Positions 56,101-64,000 of a DNA stretch of 64,000 nt are shown here, in pieces. This DNA is from Rattus norvegicus (Eukaryota; Chordata; Mammalia; Rodentia; Muridae). The stretch covers positions 86,261,359 through 86,325,358 of the forward strand of contig NC_086026.1 of NCBI RefSeq assembly GCF_036323735.1, given 5' to 3'. The position numbers and the translations under genes are program-made. Under the pieces are notes generated by a model, which had not been told where the DNA came from, did no database searches, and saw only the letters and a list, made by a program, of their open reading frames with translations. How positions within the stretch are numbered: position 1 is the stretch's first letter; every line of letters starts with the position of its first letter.

Positions 56101-56325
56101 TCTCCTAGAATTTCAAACAATTAATTGCTAACAACTGAATTTAGCTTCTGTAATGTCCTATAGGAAGCATGTAAAAATAACTGCCAAAGTACAGAAATAT
56201 TTAATTGAACAAATGGTATTACATAGTTCATCAGACATTTTGAAAACTGTTAATTAAATTCCTTTATTATTGCTTTAAAATAATTGCATACTTATCAAGC
56301 CACATTAAAATGTAATGAGAGAGTT

Positions 56326-56336
56326 TACACACACGC

Positions 56337-56381
<45 letters not shown>
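56326..56381 (+). repeat. (CA)n microsatellite
   Basis: About 27 CA units with two CGCA interruptions at the left end. Confidence 0.97.
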
Positions 56382-56383
<2 letters not shown>

Positions 56384-58799
56384 CTTTCTGAACATAATCT
56401 TTCCTCTGTTTCAGTATCTTCGAGAAGGATAATGGGATCAGTAAAGTCAGTAGTACCAGCTGACACATCTGTGAGGTTCACTACTATTTCTTCAGAGTTC
56501 ACATAAAAATAAAGGGAATGGACAAGGCTTTTGATCAAAACTAATAAAATATGAAAATCTGTTTATATATGACTGTTTCCTAGACGACGGTATAGGGGAT
56601 CCTGTAGGAAATATTCCTGGGCTGTGTTCTGCTCAAGTCTGTGTCATACTGTTCTCCTTTCATGTTTAATTCATATGAATTTCATTTGGAAATAAAGTTT
56701 TGTTCTTAATGTCAAGTAAATCTAAACAGGCATTGTATGGAAACGAAGACAAGGTGGTATCTTATGATCATTTTACATCAGAGGGTTTCCTCGCTTTTTA
56801 GCCATTAGCCTACTGTGACTCATCAAAAGACCAAAACCATGAACATTTCAATATATCAAGCATTGCATGATGGTCTTGTAATGAAGTCACTGATGAGGAG
56901 ATCTGGGAATTTTTATCTCATGAAAATGTTTCTATAAGTAAAATATTGAAAAAAAAACCCTCAGCAGGTTACAAACATCAATAAGAACTAGACTGTAATT
57001 ATCCAATGAGATCGTAAGTATCACTTTGATATATCAAGTGCATATGATAAGAGAGCCCTGATCAAACAAAGGCCATGGGAACTAAAATAATTTATCATAT
57101 TTTCTGTAACTAAAGAAACTAAGGTAATTATTTCCTTCAAGAGATTTGAGAAAAATGAATTCACTTAGGTAAAGGAAATGTGCCTTTTTTCACAGTGATG
57201 TGTCCTTTATGATGCTAATTTCTTCATGTTCTTTGACTTTGTAATTTAATGTTCATATGCTTAAACAATTAGCAAATGTCGGTCTCGTTCCTTCTACCAT
57301 TATGCATCCAAAACCAGAGGAAATTAATTTGCTATATGCTTCATATACATTACATATATGTGTACCTTTATACAAAGAGAAATAAATCAGTTAATGGAGA
57401 TTGGAAGCATTTAATTGTAATACCAAAATAAATTCAAAGTTTAAAATCAAAATTCATAAATTTTGAAAAATTCAGATCCACTACTAATGTTTCATTAAAA
57501 AGAAAACATGTAAATCCCTCTTCCCCCCCAGTTGCATCCAAGTTCTGGAAATAATAATGTCTATAGCACAGGCAGGCTATGCTTTCTCAGAATTCAACTG
57601 CTTTACTCTCCAGGACACCGTCCTGTTAGTCATTGCTCCCACTCTCTAGCTCAGACTCCTAAAGGGAGAAAATGACTCCTTATTAGCTCTTGAAAAATAA
57701 CTTCCTCTTGTTTCCATTTATAAAATGGGAGTAATAATACCTATTATAGGTTATTATAAATGGGAAAAGAAATAATACACGTAAAAGTACATTATCAACT
57801 ATAAGGTAAAATGAAATACATGACAGTATTAGTACCTACTAGATGGCCATATTTTATTTAAAAAAAAGAGCTAGGCCCAAAGAAGATGGAAATAACAAAG
57901 AAATCTGAGTTTTAAGAACAGGATATTACCAGAGCTGGGCAGTGTGGGAGAAAAGTGGTAGACAAGGTGAATATTATTTTGCACAGAACTATGGAAACAA
58001 ATATAAGCAAAATGAAATATTGCAGAAACCTTCTAAATTCACGTTTGCTTTTTTTTAAATCCACCTGTTATCTAGTCTTAAATGAAGACTATGGAAAGCT
58101 TAAAGTGATTTGATGTTATAACCGAAATTATATCTTAACCTAATGTAAGACAAAGTAATTAATCACAAAAATTTTAATCTACCTACACCAATACAAAACA
58201 CTATTTAAATTACTTTTCCTTTCCAAAAGGACTTTTTAAGTGCATACATTTTAACTCCAAGAAGAGAGGTATAAGATACTTTTGGCAATATTTCAAAAAA
58301 AAATTCTCATCTTCCAAGTATTTTTGACTCTAAAAGATAAATCTGTGACTTCCCTTTCTTACAGGAATAAAACTCTGCACAAAGAGTGAATTATTATCAC
58401 AATATTGAGAAACTTTTATTCTCTGTCTCAAGACTGAAGTCATTTTAAATTTTACTGTAATGATGGTAGAGTTTCCTTATTATTCTTTTGAAATAATATT
58501 CTCAAAATTTTGCTTTGAATGATGAATATTTATTCTTTCTGCTTTGACACACTATAGCATCCTAGTTAATTAAAAATACATTGACTACTTTCTGTCCATA
58601 AAACAAATTAGATACAAATCCTAATAAAACTTGTATTCCACACGCTGTGACTTTCAGGTCAAGCAATATCCTTTTAGATCTCTTGCCAGCATGGAAGGTC
58701 GTTGTACTCCATTTAGAAAATGAATCCTGGGATAAAAATACTAATTTATTATGCTGAGTTAATACAAATTTTCAAAACAGCATATAGCATATAAGACTT
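56382..58799. other. Unassigned AT-rich DNA
   Basis: About 2.4 kb with no recognised repeat or gene. No frame exceeds about 63 codons. Confidence 0.45.
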
Positions 58800-59435
58800 T
58801 TTATTGGATATTTTCCTTATTTACATTTCAAACATTATCCTCTTTTCTGGTTTCCCCTCTGGCAACCACCTATCCCCTCCCCTCTCCCCCTGCTTCTATG
58901 AGGGTGTTCCCCCACCCAACCACCCACTCCCTCCTGCCTCCCTGCCCGGGCATTTCCCTACGCTGAGGCATCAAGCCTTCACAGGTCCAAGGCCCCCTTC
59001 CCCCACTGATGCCCAACAAGGCCATCATTTGCTACATAGGCAGCAGGAGCCAAGGGTTGATCCGTGTGTACTCTTTGGTTGGTGGTTTAGTCCCTGGGAG
59101 CTCTGGGGTGTCTAGTTGGTTGGTATTGTTGTTCTTCCTGTGGGGTTGCAAACCCCTTCAGCTACTTCAGTCCTTTCTCTAACTCCTCCAATGGAGACCC
59201 TGTTCTCAGTTCAATGTGAGGATCGGCCTCTGTATTTGTCAGACTCTGGCAGAGCCTCTCAGGAGACAACTATGTCTGGCTCCTGTCAGCTTGCACTTCT
59301 TGGTGTCAGCCACCGTGTCTGGTGTCTGGGTTTCGTGACTGTATGTGGGATGGATCCCCAGGTGTGGCCATCTCTGGATGCCCTTTCCTTCAGTCTCTGC
59401 TCCATACTTTGTCATGATGTCCTAAGATCATATAA
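58800..59435 (-). mobile_element. L1 3' UTR, intermediate age
   Basis: Antisense 3' UTR: TTTCCTTATTTACATTTCAA at the 3' end, a C-rich block (58860-58950), TTAGTCCCTGGGAGCTCTGG, GACCCTGTTCTCAGTTCAAT and TCCTGTCAGCTTGCACTTCT. It parallels 15110-15640 with clear divergence. The 103- and 143-codon plus frames across it are antisense artefacts. Confidence 0.9.
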
Positions 59436-60199
59436 CTACAAATCGTCTCATATATATATGTATATATATATGAAAGTCTTTATTAACAATGTATATGCAT
59501 ACAGCAGGATAAATTACAAAGATAAAAAAGCCTCACATATTTTGTGAATAATTTTTAAATATCATTTTAAAGCTACTTTTAAAACATTTTTTGTGAAGGA
59601 AGAAAGCATGCAGATTACATAATCCAGTTGCTTTAGATGACCCTTTCCTGCATGACCGAATTCAGACTATGGAAGTTCAAAATGGTCAAAAAATGAGAAA
59701 AAAAAAACTTTACTACCGTTTCTCTTAGAACCTCCTAGTAAGTAGGAGAGACACACAGTTACACTAGGACCCTTGTCTTTCTATTTTGTGGTCAGAAACC
59801 AAGGCTAAATGAATGCTGTGATGCTGTGCTTCATCAATAATTCCTATTGATAATGGCAACTGATAGCCCTAACACAAAGGGCTGTGGGCCAAACAAAGGA
59901 GCAGAGATAACACAGAAATGTGCCTGGGACTGAGTACTCTGCAGGAACGAAGCTGGCTTTTATCTGAGGAGAATTTGCTCTTTTTTCCCCATCCTTCAAG
60001 CAAAACAAGAAAATTAAATTTTATGGTGAATAGTTCTGTTGATAAAGTTGATCAAACATGTACCTACTCCATTAGCTAGCAGTTTTTACTTTTGTGTTTT
60101 GGCTAAGAAATTATTAAAATTCGGTATTTCTGTCTTAGTTAATTTCTCTCTTTCCTGTCAGCAAATATCTGATTTGAAATATCATAAGGAAGGAGAAAT
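59436..60199. other. Unassigned DNA
   Basis: TATATATATGTATATATAT at about 59450-59470; otherwise nothing recognised. Confidence 0.45.
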
Positions 60200-60440
60200 T
60201 TGATTTGGCCAATGACTTGAAGTTTGTCCTGGAGAAAAGACATGGTAGCTGAAGTCTCCATGGCAACAGATGCATGCACTGGCCTCTTGGTGACAGTTTA
60301 GTAGAGCTAGAAGCAGAACAGTATAGAAATCAAACTCAGAATACAAACCTGAAACCCTGCCCCCAGCCAGGCTCCACCTCCTAATGCTTCTCCAACTTCT
60401 CCAAACACTCAACAGCTGAGGATCAAACTCATAAACAAAT
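60200..60440 (-). mobile_element. URR1-like repeat, tentative
   Basis: In reverse complement it contains GGAGAAGCATTAGGAGGTGG, AGCCTGGCTGGGGGCAGGGT and CAGCTACCATGTCTTTTC, resembling the rodent repeat suspected at 50590-50990. Diverged. Confidence 0.3.
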
Positions 60441-60789
60441 GAGAACAGCCAAACCTCAACAGATTTTTGAAAATATCTTACCATACATGAAATATTCTTT
60501 TTGCCTCATAAAATAAAATTTATACTTTTCTTTTCTACCTTTTTCTCAGTATTAGTTTAACTAATACTGAGTTTAGTCTTCAACAAATTCATACAATTTT
60601 AACATGCTCTCTGGCTATGATACCTCCCCAAATCCGTGTCACTTCTATTATGCTCCTTCCTTCCTGAAAAATAATTTAAAATGAATTTTGTTGTTGCTGT
60701 TTTTTTCACCAACTTGTTTTGTTTGAGAGCTACGAAGTTTATCCAGGATCATCTGAGTAGCCCTAGCTTTAGAACTACATGCTGAAGCA

Positions 60790-61215
60790 TGGTAGATTCC
60801 TCTGTCTCTATACGACTAAAGACAATGACTGCCTCTGCCCCAGAATCCACCACTAGTCAATAACTGAACAGAAAGGTAAGCCCCTCTTCACTGTGGATAG
60901 CTTCTCCCCACTGAGCCATGAATGACTGTTGACAGGTCCACTCTTGTGTAGGCCTATGGAAGCAGCCACAGGTTTTACAAAACCATGACTGCATTCGCAG
61001 TATAATGACCAAACGACAGCTTTAGAGCTCTTTTCCCTGTCTTCTAACCTGTACTCTTTTCACTCCCTCTTCTAAAATGTTTTCTGAGTCTTACAAAGGG
61101 TGTTTAAATGTCTCATATAGGGCTGAACACTCAAGTATCTCTCATTCTCAGTTCTAAGCAGCCATGAGTCTCTCCACTTACACATGGACTGACAAAAGAA
61201 GCTTATACAATTAAA
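60790..61215 (-). mobile_element. Old L1 (Lx-type) 3' UTR
   Basis: Antisense blocks AAGACAATGACTGCCTCTGC, GACTGTTGACAGGTCCACTC, TCATATAGGGCTGAACACTC and GACAAAAGAAGCTTATACA follow the same order as 26757-26995 plus 27950-28046. Confidence 0.65.
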
Positions 61216-61329
61216 GCTGGGGATAGCATTTGTCTAGGTCCATACACAAAACTATTTAGAAAGCTGCTTGTGAAATAGGTCGGAACTTCAATCTGAGACT
61301 GGAAAGTTGTGCCACTACATAAGAAAATC

Positions 61330-61886
61330 TATACAACAAATCTGTAGCCACACCCTACGTGATATTCAATAGAGGGGAAAAAAACTTAAATCATCTCTAA
61401 GACCAGAAATAAGACAAGTGTATCTGTGCGCTCTTTCCATCCCTACTCAGTACAGTGTTGGAAGTCTTAGCTAAAGAATAAGACAAGAGAAAGAAATAAG
61501 GAGGATTCATAGAGCAAAACAAGAAATCAAATACCTCTATTTACAGATGATAAAATATACAACAGGCCATGAAGATGCCACAAAAATATATTCAAAGTGA
61601 TAAACTCTTTGAGCAAAATGGAAGGAGAAAAAAAAAAACCACTAAAATCATTCTTACATGCCAATGAGAGAAACCGAGGAAAGGCAAAAGACAATGCCAA
61701 TGACAAAAGAAATCATGGATTTAATGTCAATAACAATAGCCACAAAAAGTCAAGCATGAGGGAATACAGCTAACCAAATAAATGAAAGATACTTTAAGAC
61801 ACTGAAAAAAGAAATTGAGAAAAACATTAAGAGATGGAGTGACATACTATGTTCATGAATCAGAGCAATTAAGTATTAGAAAATAG
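61330..61886 (+). mobile_element. Old L1 ORF2 (RT region) fragment
   Basis: Sense order: ATAGAGGGGAAAAAAACTTA, GACCAGAAATAAGACAAG, GTTGGAAGTCTTAGCTAAAG, then a decayed motif C region (ACAGATGATAAAATATACAA) and TGAAAGATACTTTAAGACAC. No frame survives. It flanks the young L1 at 61888 and may be its insertion target. Confidence 0.75.
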
Positions 61887-61946
61887 GCTGCCGCCACGGA
61901 GAGCTCATAAGCAACACCCCAAGAGCAAACTTGAGCCTCGGGACTT

Positions 61947-61955
61947 CAGGTAAGA
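61947..61955 (+). promoter_or_regulatory. Consensus splice donor in monomer 1
   Basis: CAG|GTAAGA, a near-perfect 5' splice site, in the L1 sense direction at the same relative place as in monomer 2. Confidence 0.5.
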
Positions 61956-62529
61956 CCAACTTTTCTGCTGCAAGCGACCTGACTGGTGGCCTTGGGACAC
62001 ACAGAGGCAAAATTCCTCTAGGACCGGACATTTCCGGTTTTCAGTGGGAGTCCCAATCTTGCGCTCCCTGCCTCCAGCTCACTGCTCCCAAACCCCTTGG
62101 GAGAGAGAGCTCACCGCCAAGACAGGTGGGCACTCCTGAGACTGCAGAGCAGAAGAAACCACCAACACTGCCCACCCCTGCCCACATGACTGGCCCAAGA
62201 GGAAACTGTATGTGGCCTCTGGGTTCCCTTGCACAGGAGCAGGAAATCCGCTGTGTCTGAGACACCACCAGAACCTGAAGGGACCGACCAGATAAACAGT
62301 TCTCTGCACCCAAATCCCGTGGGAGGGAGAGCTAAACCTTCAGAGAGGCAGACACGCCTGGGAAACCAAAAGAGACTGCACTCTGCACACATTACTGATT
62401 CCAGAGGAAAACACCAAACGCCATCTGGAACGGAAGCTCCCGGAAAGGGCAGCGCAGATCTTCCTGGTTGCTACCCCCGTGGACAGCTCGTAGGCAGCAC
62501 CCCACAACCAAACTTGAGCCTCGGAACCA

Positions 62530-62538
62530 CAGGTAAGA
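62530..62538 (+). promoter_or_regulatory. Consensus splice donor in monomer 2
   Basis: CAG|GTAAGA, 583 bp downstream of the first. The match is conserved although neighbouring bases differ (TTCAG versus CACAG contexts). Confidence 0.5.
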
Positions 62539-62576
62539 CCAACTTTTCTGCTGCAAGTAACCTGCCTGGTGAACTC

Positions 62577-62667
62577 TTCCTCCCCCCCTCCCCCCGGAGC
62601 TGGGGACTGAACCCAGGGCCTTGTGCTTGCTAGGCAAGTGCTCTACCACTGAGCTAAATCCCCAACC
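62577..62667 (-). mobile_element. ID SINE in the L1 5' UTR, with a G-rich tail
   Basis: Antisense ID: GGAGCTGGGGACTGAACCCA to GAGCTAAATCCCCAACC. The perfect 16-bp TSD CCTGCCTGGTGAACTC is at 62561-62576 and 62668-62683. The tail, expected to be A-rich, reads on the ID sense strand as GGGGGGAGGGGGGAGGAA. The ID is younger than the L1 it interrupts and lies between the promoter monomers and ORF1. Confidence 0.96.
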
Positions 62668-62879
62668 CCTGCCTGGTGAACTCAAGACACAGGCCCATAG
62701 GAAGAGCTGAAGACCTGTAGAGAGGAAAAACTACACGCCCGAAAGCAGAACACTCTGTCCCCATAACTGGCTGAAAGAAAACAAGAAAACAGGTCTACAG
62801 CACTCCTGACACACAGGCTTATAGGACAGTCTAGCCACTGTCAGAAATAGCAGAACAAAGTAACACTAGAGATAATCTG

Positions 62880-64000
62880 ATGGCGAGAGGCAAGCACAGG
62901 AACCCAAGCAACAGAAACCAAGACTACATGGCATCATCGGAGCCCAATTCTCTCACCAAAGCAAACACGGAATATCCAAACACACCAGAAAAGCAAGATC
63001 TAGTTTCAAAATCATATTTGATCATGATGCTGGAGGACTTCAAGAAAGACGTGAAGAACTCCCTTGGAGAACAAGTAGAAGCCTACAGAGAGGAATCACA
63101 AAAATCCCTGAAAGAATTCCAGGAAAACATAAATAAACAAGTAGAAGCCTATAGAGAGGAATCAGAAAAATCCCTGAAAGAATTCCAGGAAAACACAATG
63201 AAACACTTGAAGGAATTAAAAATGGAAATAGAAGCTATCAAGAAAGAACACATGGAAACAACCCTGGATATAGAAAACCAAAGGAAGAGACAAGGAGCCG
63301 TAGATACAAGCATCACCAACAGAATACAAGAGATAGAAGAGAGAATCTCAGGAGCAGAAGATTCCATAGAGACCATCGACTCAACAGTCAAAGCTAATGT
63401 GAAGCGGGAAAAGCTACTGGTCCAAAACGTACAGGAAAGCCAGGACTCAATGACAAGATCAAACCTAAGGATAATGGGTATAGAAGAGAGTGAAGACTCC
63501 CAGCTCAAAAGACCAGTAAATATCTTCAACAAAAGCATAGAAGAAAACTTCCCCAACCTAAAAAAAGAGATACCCATAGGCATACAAGAAGCCTACAGAA
63601 CTCCAAATAGATTGGACCAGAAAAGAAACACCTCCCGACACATAATAATCAAAACACCAAATGCACAAAATAAAGAAAGAATATTAAAAGCAGTAAGGGA
63701 AAAAGGTCAAGTAACATATAAAGGCAGACCTATCAGAATCAAACCAGAATTTTCGCCAGAGACTATGAAAGCCAGAAGATCCTGGACAGATGTCATACAG
63801 ACCCCAAGAGAACACAAATGCCAGCCCAGGTTACTGTATCCTGCAAAACTCTCAATTAACATAGATGGAGAAACCAAGATATTCCATGACAAAACCAAAT
63901 TTACACAATATCTTTCTACAAATCCAGCACTACAAAGGATAATAAATGGTAAAGCCCAACATAAGGAGGCAAGCTATACCCTAGAAGAAGCAAGAAACGA
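62880..64000 (+). CDS. L1 ORF1p, RNA-binding chaperone, open for 373 codons to the window edge
   Basis: ORF1p coats L1 RNA as a trimer and acts as a nucleic-acid chaperone in the cytoplasmic L1 particle. I translated from the ATG at 62880 (MARGKHRNPSNRN) to the edge without a stop or frameshift. About residues 45-160 form a coiled coil of heptad-like sequence, with a 22-residue unit (VEAYREES..KSLKEFQEN) present twice. An RRM-like part follows (SNLRIMGIEE, about 194-203), then the C-terminal domain (RTPNRLDQKR, ARRSWTDVIQTPREHKC, LLYPAKLSINIDGE). It aligns with the partial ORF1 at 18131-18551, with TSRHIIIKTP and RIKPEFSPE as small differences. That copy stops right after LEETRN; here LEEARN is followed by GA, so the stop cannot be seen. 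Confidence 0.93.
   Translation, partial: MARGKHRNPSNRNQDYMASSEPNSLTKANTEYPNTPEKQDLVSKSYLIMMLEDFKKDVKNSLGEQVEAYREESQKSLKEFQENINKQVEAYREESEKSLKEFQENTMKHLKELKMEIEAIKKEHMETTLDIENQRKRQGAVDTSITNRIQEIEERISGAEDSIETIDSTVKANVKREKLLVQNVQESQDSMTRSNLRIMGIEESEDSQLKRPVNIFNKSIEENFPNLKKEIPIGIQEAYRTPNRLDQKRNTSRHIIIKTPNAQNKERILKAVREKGQVTYKGRPIRIKPEFSPETMKARRSWTDVIQTPREHKCQPRLLYPAKLSINIDGETKIFHDKTKFTQYLSTNPALQRIINGKAQHKEASYTLEEARN
63069..63200 (+). repeat. 66-bp tandem duplication inside the ORF1 coiled coil
   Basis: Two in-frame 66-bp units (starts 63069 and 63135), differing at about seven positions, encode 22 residues each (three heptads plus one). ORF1 length variation by whole-unit duplication in this part of the coiled coil is known for murid L1s. 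Confidence 0.88.

Larger units (their letters stand above)
61888..62576 (+). promoter_or_regulatory. L1 5' UTR promoter region with two tandem monomer starts
   Basis: About 95 bp starting CCACGGAGAGCTC (61895) is repeated with about 15% differences starting CCGTGGACAGCTC (62477), a period of about 582 bp. Both contain CTTGAGCCTCGG and GTAAGACCAACTTTTCTGC. In murid L1s the monomers carry the internal RNA polymerase II promoter. The region is the most CpG- and GC-rich part of the window. Confidence 0.8.
61888..64000 (+). mobile_element. Probably full-length young L1, 5' part (5' UTR and ORF1)
   Basis: The segment begins with a monomer-type rat L1 5' UTR and runs through ORF1 to the window edge. 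Two related 5' UTR units start at about 61895 and 62477. An ID is inserted at 62577-62667. ORF1 starts at 62880. Because most L1s are truncated from the 5' end, retention of monomers suggests a near full-length copy, but ORF2 and the 3' end lie outside. Confidence 0.9.

Noticed and set aside
58804..59547. 103- and 143-codon plus-strand frames
   Set aside because: Antisense of an L1 3' UTR; no relation to a known protein.

Overview
This is mammalian nuclear DNA, most probably rat (Rattus norvegicus) or a very close relative. The evidence is young tRNA-derived ID SINEs with near-consensus bodies and perfect target-site duplications (TSDs), L1 copies with rat-type 3' and 5' UTRs, the rodent SINEs B1, B2/B3 and B4, murid-type LTRs, and abundant CA/TC/GA/TATC microsatellites. 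I find no convincing host protein-coding exon, no host RNA gene, and nothing bacterial such as operons or CRISPR. The window is an L1-rich intergenic or intronic stretch, and nearly every long reading frame is either L1 or a simple-sequence artefact.

Layout. 0.3-2.2 kb: polypyrimidine tract and a plus-strand L1 3' end in which two microsatellites and a telomere-like block have grown. 3.3-4.0 kb: possible solo LTR. 5.5-7.3 kb: a 5'-inverted (twin-primed) L1 carrying a young ID, then a 250-bp TCC tract. 10-15 kb: B3, L1 3' UTR pieces and a B4. 15.1-18.55 kb: a young minus-strand L1 with ORF1 C-terminus and ORF2 endonuclease and C-terminal parts, but no reverse-transcriptase domain. 18.5-20 kb: older L1 pieces. 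21.36-21.53 kb: a TCA/TCG repeat with a hairpin. 22.1-25.6 kb: B4 and B1 SINEs and a long direct repeat. 26.0-28.3 kb: an old L1 split by two other repeats. 28.6-30.0 kb: an old L1 interrupted by a solo ERVK-type LTR with a perfect 6-bp TSD. 30-47 kb: mostly unique AT-rich DNA with scattered SINEs and old L1. 47.1-56.1 kb: an L1 cluster that includes a young minus-strand L1 flanked by direct repeats of about 200 bp and another L1 whose ORF2 is cut just after the FADD catalytic motif. 58.8-61.9 kb: older L1 remnants. 61.9-64.0 kb: the start of a probably full-length plus-strand L1 with two 5' UTR monomers, an ID inserted in its 5' UTR, and an ORF1 that is open for 373 codons to the window edge.

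How the parts relate. The elements form a stratified record of retrotransposition: ancient L1 fragments are hosts for LTRs, SINEs and younger L1s. ID, B1, B2/B3 and B4 have no proteins of their own and are known to depend on L1 machinery. The only apparently intact protein gene is the L1 ORF1 at the right edge; whether its ORF2 is intact lies outside the window. Element boundaries quoted without a TSD are approximate, normally within 10-40 bp.
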